A DNA stretch of 64,000 nucleotides from NCBI GenBank assembly GCA_964551995.1, contig CAZKFD010000013.1:1-64000 (forward strand), read 5' to 3'. This document shows positions 45,746 to 53,255 of the stretch, one piece after another (positions within the stretch are counted from its first letter, which is position 1; each line of letters starts with the position of its first letter). The DNA is from DATKJS01 sp964551995 (GTDB taxonomy: Bacteria; Acidobacteriota; Aminicenantia; Aminicenantales; Saccharicenantaceae). The notes below the pieces were generated by a model that had not been told where the DNA came from, did no database searches, and worked only from the letters and a program-made list of their open reading frames with translations. The position numbers and the translations under genes are program-made.

Positions 45746-46089
45746 ATTGGACGCTCAGGGTCCGGGACAAATTCTCCGCCGCGCATTTCCTCAAGGGCTA
45801 CAAGGGGAAATGCGAGAAGGTCCACGGTCACACGTTCGAGGTCGAGGTCACCCTCCGAGTCCGCGAGCTCGATCCCGTCGGGATTGGCGTGGACTTCAGC
45901 GAGGTCAAGAAGGCCCTGTCGTCCGTTCTTCCCGACCACGCGCTCCTCAACGAAGCCTATCCCTTCAATCCTTCGGCCGAGAACCTGGCCCGCCATTTTT
46001 ACGGCGAACTCAAGAAGCTCTATCCCGTCCGGGCCGTCACGGTCTGGGAATCCGAGGATGCGTCCGCCACCTACTCTGAAGACGATTGA
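45742..46089 (+). CDS. queD: 6-carboxytetrahydropterin synthase QueD
   Basis: A 115-residue enzyme acting on dihydroneopterin triphosphate from GTP cyclohydrolase (no folE in the window). Zinc ligands are His15 (SAAHF), His28 and His30 (VHGHTF); the catalytic Cys24 is in KCEKVHGH. VTVWESEDASATY near the end matches the family. It overlaps queC by 4 bp and queE by 32 bp. Confidence 0.94.
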   Translation: MNWTLRVRDKFSAAHFLKGYKGKCEKVHGHTFEVEVTLRVRELDPVGIGVDFSEVKKALSSVLPDHALLNEAYPFNPSAENLARHFYGELKKLYPVRAVTVWESEDASATYSEDD

Positions 46090-46687
46090 GGTCTTCGCGT
46101 CCGTTCAGGGCGAGGGGCTCCGGCAGGGCGAGCCGACCCTTTTCGTGCGTCTCGCGGGCTGCAACCTGAGGTGTTCCTTCTGCGACACGAAGTTCGCGTG
46201 GGCCGGCGGACGCGACCGCCCGGCCGCCGCGATCGCGGAGGAGCTGCGGGCGCTCGGCCGCCGTTTCCCGGCCCGCTGGGTCTGCGTCACGGGCGGCGAG
46301 CCCCTTCTTCAGGACATCGCCCCTCTCGTGCGGCGGCTGAAGGACGACGGATTTCTCGTCCAGGTCGAGACGAACGGCGTTTTTGAGCCCCGTCCACCCG
46401 CCGACTGGTACACGGTCTCGCCGAAGCCGCCCCGGTATGCCGTTCACCCCGCGTTCGTCAAAAAGGCCCGCGAGGTGAAGCTCGTCGTCAGCCGGGAGCT
46501 GACGGCGGCCGGGGTCCGGGCCGTCCGGCAGGCCTTTCCCGAGCGGACCCCGCTGCTCCTTCAGCCCCAGGACAATGCCCCCTGGAGCCTGCGCAAGGGA
46601 ATGGAGCTTCTCAAGGCGGCATCGCGCGGAGGCCTCGGGAACATCCGCGTTTCGGTCCAGCTCCACAAGATCTACGGCTGGAAATAG
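46058..46687 (+). CDS. queE: 7-carboxy-7-deazaguanine synthase QueE
   Basis: A 209-residue radical SAM enzyme, third step to preQ0. The start ATG at 46058 lies inside queD. ASVQGEGLRQGEPTLFVRL precedes the cluster cysteines Cys35, Cys39 and Cys42 (CNLRCSFCDT), a compact CxxxCxxC. VTGGEPLLQ and VETNGVFEP follow. The chain has standard length. Confidence 0.94.
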   Translation: MRPPPTLKTIEVFASVQGEGLRQGEPTLFVRLAGCNLRCSFCDTKFAWAGGRDRPAAAIAEELRALGRRFPARWVCVTGGEPLLQDIAPLVRRLKDDGFLVQVETNGVFEPRPPADWYTVSPKPPRYAVHPAFVKKAREVKLVVSRELTAAGVRAVRQAFPERTPLLLQPQDNAPWSLRKGMELLKAASRGGLGNIRVSVQLHKIYGWK

Positions 46688-46723
46688 GGCCGGCGATTCC
46701 GGCGGGGCGAGGCCGCCCGGCCG

Positions 46724-47800
46724 TCAGTACTCTTTCCAGAGCGCCCCCCACTCTGTTTTCATGAACTTCCGGATGCGGCGCCGCCCGACCGTCGGGTACC
46801 AGAGGCCGTCATGGTAGACGTTGCTTGCGAACGGCGCCCAGACGGCGAGAGGCGAGTGGAGCAGGAGGCGTTCGAGCCGCCTCAGGAATCCCTTGCGGAT
46901 CATCTGGTCGCCCCAGATGACGAAGCTCCTGCGGCTCCTGAAGCCGAAGTCGACTCCCGAGACATCCTCGCCGAGGACCTCAATCTCGGCCGGGTCGCCG
47001 ACGCCGAGCCCCCTCTCGTGGGCCATGCGGATGAAAGGGATGCTCATCGGATCGAAGCCCATCATCCGGGCCGCGACGGCGTCGATGGCCAGCGAGTCCC
47101 CGCTCGCGAGGATCACGTTCTGGACGCAGGGAACCATGGTCCGGGGGCCGGCCCCGTCGCCGCAGACCGTCCCGTCCATGACGCAGAAAATGCCCGGGTG
47201 GATCTCGCGCTGCATGTACAGGAGATCGACCAGCACTTCGTGAATATATTTGTGGGCGTAGTGGCGGACCTCCTTGAGGAGCCCCCCGAAGGCATTCTTG
47301 ACCGCACCCGTCGTCGTCGAGTGGCCGTGAGTCTTGACCGTGGGCAGATGAAGGATGTTTTTCCCGATGAACATCCTGGGGATCTGGATCCCCTCCGGGA
47401 AGATCTCGTTCAGTTTGAGGAGGGGGCTTCGAAACTCGAAGACCGTCCATTCGACATCGGGGAGGGACGTAAAGCCGAGCCCGTATCTCTCGAGGACCGG
47501 CAGCCATTTGTTGTTCCGGGCCCCTTTTTTCGGGTTGGTGACGACGGTCTTGTTCTCGACGGGGAAGAGCCGGGCCCTCGGGAAGCCGTCCTCGATGAGC
47601 GTCCGGACGACGCCCTCCACCTGCCAGGGCTCGCTCGAGCAGGCGGGAAAGTATTTCGTCCAGGACAGGTTGAGCTTGACGAGTGTGTCCCGGTCCTTCG
47701 GCAGGAAGAGCCCGTACCCGGCCAAGCGCATCAAGGCCCGGTAATCCTTCAGCACCGTCGCGGGACTCGTTCGCAGGACAGCGACCTTGGCCCGGCTCAT
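46724..47800 (-). CDS. DUF362 domain protein
   Basis: A 358-residue protein of the DUF362 family. Family-like features are VKLNLSWTKYFPAC near 42-55, GKNILHLPTVKTHGHSTTTGAVKNAFGG in the middle, and ASGDSLAIDAVAARMMGFDP. No ferredoxin-type cysteine cluster is present, unlike many relatives. DUF362 proteins have no settled general function. It follows the UbiA-family gene by 7 bp and is probably co-transcribed with it, which hints at a lipid or envelope role. Confidence 0.8.
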   Translation of the reverse strand: MSRAKVAVLRTSPATVLKDYRALMRLAGYGLFLPKDRDTLVKLNLSWTKYFPACSSEPWQVEGVVRTLIEDGFPRARLFPVENKTVVTNPKKGARNNKWLPVLERYGLGFTSLPDVEWTVFEFRSPLLKLNEIFPEGIQIPRMFIGKNILHLPTVKTHGHSTTTGAVKNAFGGLLKEVRHYAHKYIHEVLVDLLYMQREIHPGIFCVMDGTVCGDGAGPRTMVPCVQNVILASGDSLAIDAVAARMMGFDPMSIPFIRMAHERGLGVGDPAEIEVLGEDVSGVDFGFRSRRSFVIWGDQMIRKGFLRRLERLLLHSPLAVWAPFASNVYHDGLWYPTVGRRRIRKFMKTEWGALWKEY

Positions 47801-47807
47801 GCGCCCC

Positions 47808-48680
47808 TCACCGGAACCTCAGGATGAGGGCCGCGGTCACGACCCAGAGGAAGACGTCGATGAGAAGCGGCTTGTCCCGGACGATCAGCGCCTCGGGCGT
47901 CCCGCCCTCCGCCTTCTGGTGGATGAGGTAGAGATAGCGAAAGATGCCGTAGAGGACGAACGGCACGGTGAAGAGAAGGTTGCGCGTCCCGAACTTGGCC
48001 ACGGTCTCCGAGGAGATCGTATACAGGCAGTAGGCCACGAGCGTCGATGCCGTGACCACAGAGATCATCTGATCCAGGAGGTAGGTGTTGTATTCCCTGA
48101 GAATCGGCCGATGGGCCGTCGCATCCTTGTCGAGGACGACGAGCTCGTGCCGCCTCTTGCCCATGGCTAGGAACAGTGACAGGAGGATCGTGCAGATGAG
48201 CAGCCACGACGAGATCTCGACGCGGATCGCCAGGCCGCCGGCCACGACGCGGATGAGGAATCCCGCGGCGACGACGAAGACATCGATGATCACGACGTGC
48301 TTGAGCCACATCGAGTAAAGGGTCTCGAGGGCCAGATAGCTGAGCACCATCAGCAGAACGGCTGTGTCGATCGCGGCCGCGAGCGCGACCCCCGCCGACC
48401 CGATGACGAGGAATGCGGCTGCCGCCGGGCCCTTTCCCAGTCGGCCCGAGGCCAGGGGCCTCATCGACTTGAGGGGGTGCCGCCGATCCTCCTCGATGTC
48501 CCGAAGGTCGTTGAAGATGTAGTGGGCGCCCGAGACCAGGCAGAAGGCGGCAAAGGTTCCCGCAGTCTTGAGGACGAGGGGGCCGTTGACGAGGTTCCGC
48601 GAAAAGACGAGCGGGGCGAAGATGAAGAAGTTCTTGATCCACTGGTGGGGCCGCAAGGACCTGAGGATCTCGATGATCAT
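47808..48680 (-). CDS. UbiA-family prenyl-phosphate phosphoribosyltransferase
   Basis: A 290-residue membrane protein with about nine helices. The Asp-rich motif NDLRDIEEDRRHPLK (Asn57, Asp58, Asp61, Asp65) and FLAMGKRRHELVVLD are hallmarks of the decaprenyl-phosphate 5-phosphoribosyltransferase branch (Rv3806c type), which makes a lipid donor for decaprenylphosphoryl-arabinose or related sugars. WIKNFFIFAPLVFS at the start also fits. The acceptor prenol is unknown. A promoter lies at 48696-48724. Confidence 0.85.
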   Translation of the reverse strand: MIIEILRSLRPHQWIKNFFIFAPLVFSRNLVNGPLVLKTAGTFAAFCLVSGAHYIFNDLRDIEEDRRHPLKSMRPLASGRLGKGPAAAAFLVIGSAGVALAAAIDTAVLLMVLSYLALETLYSMWLKHVVIIDVFVVAAGFLIRVVAGGLAIRVEISSWLLICTILLSLFLAMGKRRHELVVLDKDATAHRPILREYNTYLLDQMISVVTASTLVAYCLYTISSETVAKFGTRNLLFTVPFVLYGIFRYLYLIHQKAEGGTPEALIVRDKPLLIDVFLWVVTAALILRFR

Positions 48681-48695
48681 CGTCGGCCTCCCTTC

Positions 48696-48724
48696 ATTCT
48701 AGGAATTCGGCGCCGAAAGATCAA
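48696..48724 (-). promoter_or_regulatory. Sigma-70-type promoter of the UbiA-DUF362 unit
   Basis: Minus strand TTGATC (48719-48724), 17-bp spacer, TAGAAT (48696-48701), 15 bp before the ATG, giving a very short leader. Confidence 0.5.
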
Positions 48725-48776
48725 GGCCGTCCCGGCGAAGGGGCGGCGTCCAGACGATCGTTTCTCAGGCGGCCCG

Positions 48777-49787
48777 TCAGGCCCGGCCGGCCGCATCCGG
48801 GACGCTCGCCCGGGAGCGGCGCTCGAAGAACCGGTATCCGGACCGCATCAGGTAAACCCCGGCCAGAACGATCAGGGCGCCCGCGATCTGGAGGCCCGAG
48901 AGCCGCTCGCCGAGAAAGGCCCCGGCGATGGCCACGGCGAAGATCGGCTGGAGGTTGATGTAGATCCCCGTCTTGGAGCTACCGACCTTTCGGACCGACT
49001 CCGACCAGATCACGAAGCAGAAGACGATGGAAACGAGCCCCGTATACAGGATCGCGGCCCAGCCCGGCCACGAAATCCGGGCCCAGGGGACGGCCGCGAG
49101 GTCGCGGAGGGCGAAGGGCAGATAGAGGAGGCTGCCCGCGGCCGTGCTCCAGGCCGCCAGCTTGAAGGGAGAGTTCCGTTCGAGGACCGGCTTGGAAAAA
49201 ACCGTATAGGCCGCCCAGCTGATGTTGGCCAGGAGGATCAGGGCCGCCGTCCGATGGCCGTGCCAGTTGAACCGGAAGCCGCCGTTCTCCCCGCCGGCGA
49301 CGAGGACGAAGCCCGCCACGGACACGAGGATACCGGCCCACCCCGCCCAGGGAATCCGTTCCTGCCCGAGGGCCGTGCTGAGGAGGGCGATGAGAACCGG
49401 CGACGTGGCCATGAGGATGGATGCCGCGGAGGCCTGCGTCTCGTGGATGGCCTGAATGAAGAACAGCTGGTAGGCCGTGATCCCGAAGATCCCCAGGCCC
49501 ACGGCTTTCCAGTGGTCGCCCCTCGCGAGCCGGAACGGCCGTCCCTGGACGCCGAGAAGGAATATGAAGGCGACGGCCGCGAGACCTAGCCGAATGGCAT
49601 TGAAGCCGTGCACGGAAAGCTCCCGAAAGCCGATCTTGATCACGGTCAGGTTGAGCGCCCAAAGGAACACGACCAGGAGCATCAGGGCGTCGATCCGGCC
49701 GATCTTCGAGCCGTTCTTGAGATCGATCATCTTGGCGTTCTTTGCCGGGGGTCGATGGTCTCCGACGGGAGCGAACGGCGCGGTCAC
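48777..49787 (-). CDS. EamA/DMT-family transporter coupled to queF
   Basis: The product has 336 residues from a GTG at 49785-49787 that overlaps the queF stop (GTGA); an internal ATG at 49728-49730 would give 317 residues and begin nearer the first helix, so the start is uncertain. Ten hydrophobic segments fall in two EamA repeats (VFLWALNLTVIKIGFREL; LANISWAAYTVFSKPVLERN). Such proteins move small metabolites; the substrate is unknown. Tight coupling to queF raises the possibility of a deazaguanine-related substrate. Confidence 0.82.
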   Translation of the reverse strand: MTAPFAPVGDHRPPAKNAKMIDLKNGSKIGRIDALMLLVVFLWALNLTVIKIGFRELSVHGFNAIRLGLAAVAFIFLLGVQGRPFRLARGDHWKAVGLGIFGITAYQLFFIQAIHETQASAASILMATSPVLIALLSTALGQERIPWAGWAGILVSVAGFVLVAGGENGGFRFNWHGHRTAALILLANISWAAYTVFSKPVLERNSPFKLAAWSTAAGSLLYLPFALRDLAAVPWARISWPGWAAILYTGLVSIVFCFVIWSESVRKVGSSKTGIYINLQPIFAVAIAGAFLGERLSGLQIAGALIVLAGVYLMRSGYRFFERRSRASVPDAAGRA

Positions 49788-50182
49788 CGCCGGCGTCCGG
49801 CGGAACGCGGAAAGACGGCTTCGACGACCGACCGCATCCCGCCCCGAGGATTGAAGGCGCCGGTCACAACGGCCCTCTTCGGCCGGCAGGCCCGGACCAC
49901 GTCCTCGAGGATCCGGTTGACCGCGTTTTCATAAAAAATGCCCAGATTGCGGTAGGCCAGGATGTAATCCTTGAGGGACTTGAGCTCGAGGACCCTCCGG
50001 GCGGGAATGTAGCGGATGGTGATCGCGCCGAAATCGGGGAGTCCGGTCTTGGGGCAGACCGAGGTGAACTCCGGTATTTCGATCGTCACCGCATAAGCTG
50101 GGAACTGGTTGGCGAACGTTTCGAGCGCCGGGAGCTCGGCGGAAAGCCCGGCCTTCGCCTCCTTGTCAGTGTATCGCGCCAT
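49784..50182 (-). CDS. queF: 7-cyano-7-deazaguanine reductase QueF
   Basis: The product has 132 residues from MARYTDKEAK (ATG at 50180-50182, GAGG upstream); a longer frame overlaps the promoter. It is a short (type I) QueF with catalytic Cys43 in FTSVCPKTGLPDFG, Asp50, and the E-SLK-Y signature ELKSLKDYILAYRN. It reduces preQ0 to preQ1 with NADPH for queuosine. It lies 3.1 kb from queCDE on the opposite strand. No tgt or queA in the window. Confidence 0.94.
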   Translation of the reverse strand: MARYTDKEAKAGLSAELPALETFANQFPAYAVTIEIPEFTSVCPKTGLPDFGAITIRYIPARRVLELKSLKDYILAYRNLGIFYENAVNRILEDVVRACRPKRAVVTGAFNPRGGMRSVVEAVFPRSAGRRR

Positions 50183-50213
50183 GGAATTCCTCAATAGGCC
50201 GTTGAGCTGGAAT

Positions 50214-50242
50214 ATGATATATGAACGGAGGCGGGAAGACAA
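50214..50242 (-). promoter_or_regulatory. Sigma-70-type promoter of queF-EamA
   Basis: Minus strand TTGTCT (50237-50242), 17-bp spacer, TATCAT (50214-50219), 31 bp before the queF ATG. Confidence 0.55.
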
Positions 50243-50323
50243 GGGCTCCTTGCCGCGATATGGGTCTCCCCTTCCGCCCTCCCCGTCCCCACGCCGATCC
50301 CCTTCCCTGGCGGCGCCGGCTCC

Positions 50324-50353
50324 CTTATAATAAGGAATATTCCTTGTTATAAG
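50324..50353. promoter_or_regulatory. 30-bp operator-like palindrome containing a -10 box
   Basis: Arms CTTATAATAAGGAAT and ATTCCTTGTTATAAG match at 14 of 15 positions with no spacer. TATAAT (50326-50331) lies inside the left arm and could be the -10 element of the DUF6485 gene, whose ATG is 17 bp after the palindrome. A repressor bound here would block that promoter. Confidence 0.6.
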
Positions 50354-50370
50354 GACTTCAAGGACGGCCC

Positions 50371-50577
50371 ATGAGAGAATGCCTCGTGAAGAACAACCGC
50401 ACCCGCTGCAACTGCAGCTGGGAGCCGTGCCCCCGCAAGGGACTGTGCTGCGAATGCCTGGCCTATCACTGGGCCCACGAGGAGCTCCCCGCGTGCCTGT
50501 TCACGGATTCGGTGGAGAAGACTTACGACCGGTCCCTGCGCATGTTCATCGAAACCACCAAGGACAAAACCCCGTGA
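50371..50577 (+). CDS. Small cysteine-rich DUF6485-type protein
   Basis: A 68-residue protein; AAGGA precedes the ATG. Eight cysteines are packed into the first 42 residues (Cys4, 13, 15, 20, 26, 27, 29, 42), then ELPACLF and a DSVEKTYDRSLRMFI helix. The pattern matches the DUF6485 family as I remember it; metal or iron-sulfur binding is likely from the cysteine pattern, but function is unknown. Its stop overlaps the GTG of the radical SAM gene, so the pair is translationally coupled. Confidence 0.8.
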   Translation: MRECLVKNNRTRCNCSWEPCPRKGLCCECLAYHWAHEELPACLFTDSVEKTYDRSLRMFIETTKDKTP

Positions 50578-51521
50578 GGAAATCTCGCCACGGCGGGAGG
50601 CCCCGCTTCGTGTACGGGCCCGTCCCCTCCCGCAGGCTGGGCTTTTCTCTCGGCGTCGACATCATCCCGCACAAGACTTGCAGCCTCGATTGTCTCTACT
50701 GCCAGCTCGGCTCCGTCCGCCGCACGACCTGCCGGCGCCGGGCGTATTTCTCCGTCCGCGGCGTTCTGGCCCAAATCCGCGCGGCTCTGGCCTCGGGCCA
50801 GGCGATCGACGTCATCACTTTTTCCGGGTCCGGAGAGCCAACATTGAACCGGAACCTCGGCCCGCTCATCCGCGGCATTAAGAGGATGAGCCGCGTCCCG
50901 GTCGCGGTCCTGACGAACGGAACCCTCCTCGGCAGGGAGGACGTGCGCAGGGACCTCCTGGCCGCCGATATCGTCATCCCTTCCCTCGATGCCGCTCTTG
51001 CCGCCCCGTTTCGGTCCGTTAACAGGCCGCATCCGTCGCTCCGCCTCTCCGCGATCATCCGCGGGCTGGCCCGGTTCCGGAAGGAGTTCAGGGGGCGGCT
51101 CTGGCTCGAAGTCATGCTCGTCAGAGGCGTCAACGACGGGCCCCGGGCCCTCGGCGCGTTGAAACGCGCCGTCGCCCTGATCCGCCCCGACCGCGTTCAG
51201 CTCAACACCGTCGTCCGGCCCCCCGCGGATCCCGCAGCCAAGCCCCTAACGGCCCGCCGGATGGAGAAGATCGCCAGGATCCTCGGGGACGGTGCCGAGG
51301 TCATCGCGGACTTTCCGGCCCGGCGGCCGTCCCGGAGAGCCGGCGGTTTCGAGAACGCGATCCTCGCCATGGTCAAGCGGCGGCCCGTGACGGCCGGGGA
51401 CATCGCCACGGCCCTCGGGCGGCATAGGGACGAAGTCCTCAAGGCCGCCGGCCGCCTGCTCGGGTCCGGGAAGATCAAGTCCGTGCGCCACGGCCGGAAC
51501 GTTTTCTACGAATCGGCCTGA
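50574..51521 (+). CDS. Radical SAM protein with C-terminal winged helix
   Basis: The product has 315 residues from a GTG at 50574 (GTGA overlap with the previous gene). FVYGPVPSRRLGFSLGVDIIP leads into the cluster cysteines Cys36, Cys40 and Cys43 (CSLDCLYCQLG). ITFSGSGEPTLN is the GGE-type motif and VMLVRGVND another conserved piece; together they resemble COG0731-type Fe-S oxidoreductases. The last 75 residues form a winged-helix-like domain (RRPVTAGDIATALGRH ... SVRHGRNVFYE), suggesting DNA or RNA contact. Reaction unknown. Confidence 0.83.
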   Translation: MRKSRHGGRPRFVYGPVPSRRLGFSLGVDIIPHKTCSLDCLYCQLGSVRRTTCRRRAYFSVRGVLAQIRAALASGQAIDVITFSGSGEPTLNRNLGPLIRGIKRMSRVPVAVLTNGTLLGREDVRRDLLAADIVIPSLDAALAAPFRSVNRPHPSLRLSAIIRGLARFRKEFRGRLWLEVMLVRGVNDGPRALGALKRAVALIRPDRVQLNTVVRPPADPAAKPLTARRMEKIARILGDGAEVIADFPARRPSRRAGGFENAILAMVKRRPVTAGDIATALGRHRDEVLKAAGRLLGSGKIKSVRHGRNVFYESA

Positions 51522-51547
51522 AAAAACGGCGCGGACCCACCGGCGCC

Positions 51548-51576
51548 TTTACATCCGCCGCCGGGTGTGTTAGCAT
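51548..51576 (+). promoter_or_regulatory. Possible promoter of ilvE-trmO
   Basis: TTTACA (51548-51553), 17-bp spacer, TAGCAT (51571-51576), leaving a leader of about 135 bases before ilvE. Confidence 0.4.
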
Positions 51577-51717
51577 CCTTCCTCGAACAGTTTTCGAGAC
51601 TTCAAGGACGAGGTTCCGCCTTCATCACAAAAGATCCGATGCCCGGCGGAGGCCGAGAGGCGTCCGGTCGTTTCTTCTCTGTCATTTCCCCCTGCCTCGG
51701 CGTCAAAGGAGTCATCC

Positions 51718-52683
51718 ATGTTTGATACCACGCATTTTCTCAAGGCCAGCCGGTATTGGTACAACGGGAAGTTCCACGACTGGTCGGAGGGCTCCCTCCA
51801 TCCCATGATACACGCCCTCCACTACGGGACATCCGTCTTCGAGGGGATACGCGCTTATTCCACGGCCAAGGGACCGGCCGTCTTCCGCCTCCCCGAGCAC
51901 ATCGACCGCTTCCTCCTCTCCGCCTCCGTCGCCAAGATGCCGCCCATCCACTCCAAGGAGGAGATCATCCGCCTGGTCACATCGACGGTGAAGGAGAACG
52001 CCCTCTCGAACTGCTACATCCGGCCTCTCCTCTTTTTTTCCTATGGCAACCTCGGCCTCGTGCCTCGGGCCTGCCCTGTCGAGCTCGTCATCGGGGCCTG
52101 GGAATGGCCTGCCTACCTTGGCGAGAAGGCCGGGCAGGGCACGTCCGTCTACATCGGGCCCTGGCGGCGCGTTCACCACAGCCAGCTGAACATGGCCGCC
52201 AAGCTCGGCGGCATCTATGTCCAGTCCACGATCAACGGCCTTGAGGCCCGGGCTCAAGGATGCGACGAGGCCGTCTTCCTCAACATGGAGGGACGGATCG
52301 CCGAGGGCCCCGGCGAAAACATCTTCATCGTCAAGGACAAGACTCTCCTCACGAACGACCGCCGGGAATCCGTCCTCGAGGGGATCACGCGCCTGAGCCT
52401 GCTCGAAATCGCGCGGGATGCCGGATACAAGACCACGGTCGCGCCGATCACGAAGGAGGCCTTCTTCGGGGCCGACGAGGCGTTCTTCTCCGGCACGGCC
52501 GTCGAAGTCATCCCGATCGTTAAGGCCTCCGACGCCTCGGTCCCGGGCGGGAAGCGCCGGGAACACGTCATCGGCAAGGGCGTGATAGGCCCCGTCACCC
52601 GAGAGATGATAAAGGGGTTCCGGGATGCGGTGAGCGGCCGCGACCCGCGCTACGTCAAGTGGTTGACGTTCGTCGATGCCTGA
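51718..52683 (+). CDS. ilvE: Branched-chain amino acid aminotransferase
   Basis: A 321-residue fold-type IV PLP aminotransferase; AAAGGAG precedes the ATG. HYGTSVFEGIRAY near 35-47 and the PLP-lysine region MAAKLGGIYVQS (Lys162) fit, as does EGPGENIFIVKD. The usual Asn after the lysine (K-G-GNY) is replaced by Ile. It transfers amino groups between Leu, Ile or Val and 2-oxoglutarate; D-amino-acid or aminodeoxychorismate-lyase relatives are less likely. It overlaps trmO by 8 bp. Confidence 0.9.
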   Translation: MFDTTHFLKASRYWYNGKFHDWSEGSLHPMIHALHYGTSVFEGIRAYSTAKGPAVFRLPEHIDRFLLSASVAKMPPIHSKEEIIRLVTSTVKENALSNCYIRPLLFFSYGNLGLVPRACPVELVIGAWEWPAYLGEKAGQGTSVYIGPWRRVHHSQLNMAAKLGGIYVQSTINGLEARAQGCDEAVFLNMEGRIAEGPGENIFIVKDKTLLTNDRRESVLEGITRLSLLEIARDAGYKTTVAPITKEAFFGADEAFFSGTAVEVIPIVKASDASVPGGKRREHVIGKGVIGPVTREMIKGFRDAVSGRDPRYVKWLTFVDA

Positions 52684-53179
52684 GGCCCGCCGCGGCCGCC
52701 GTTCCTCACGGCACCGCAAGATTTTCCGCTTCGGCGCCGTCGGCGTCGTGCGTTCCCCGTTCGAAAATCCGGCCGACCTTCCGCCGCCGGCTTTCGCTCC
52801 CCGAGGCTTCTTCAACCGCGCGAACGGCCGGATCATCGTCGACGACGAATTCGCGCCCGCCCTCGAGGGCCTGGACGGGTTCTCGCACATCATCGTCATC
52901 TTCGTCTTTCACAGGGCGTGCGGCTCCAAGCTCCGGACGGTCCCGCCGGGGCAATCCCGGCCAACGGGGATCTTCGCCACGCGCTCGCCTCACCGCCCCA
53001 ATCCCATCGGGATGAGCGTCGTCCGGCTCCTGGCTCGGTCCGGCCCCGTCCTCGAGGTCTCGGGGCTCGACATGATCGACGGCACGCCCGTCCTCGATCT
53101 CAAGCCGTACACGAAGCGCGACCGGAAGAGCCGGATCCGGACAGGCTGGTTGAGGCCGCGGCCCGCGGGCCCTCGCTAG
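52676..53179 (+). CDS. trmO: tRNA m6t6A37 methyltransferase TrmO
   Basis: A 167-residue member of the TsaA/TrmO (UPF0066) family, which methylates N6 of t6A at position 37 of tRNA-Thr using SAM. Signatures are GVVRSPFENPADLP, GLDGFSHIIVIFVFH, FATRSPHRPNPIGMSVV and DGTPVLDLKPY. It is short, ending after the core without the C-terminal extension of E. coli TrmO. It starts inside the end of ilvE. Confidence 0.92.
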   Translation: MPEARRGRRSSRHRKIFRFGAVGVVRSPFENPADLPPPAFAPRGFFNRANGRIIVDDEFAPALEGLDGFSHIIVIFVFHRACGSKLRTVPPGQSRPTGIFATRSPHRPNPIGMSVVRLLARSGPVLEVSGLDMIDGTPVLDLKPYTKRDRKSRIRTGWLRPRPAGPR

Positions 53180-53255
53180 ACCCATGTTCGCCCTTTCTGC
53201 TATATTCCCGCCTGGGGAGCGATTCCGCCGGAGCCGCGCGAGAAAGGAGGCCGTC

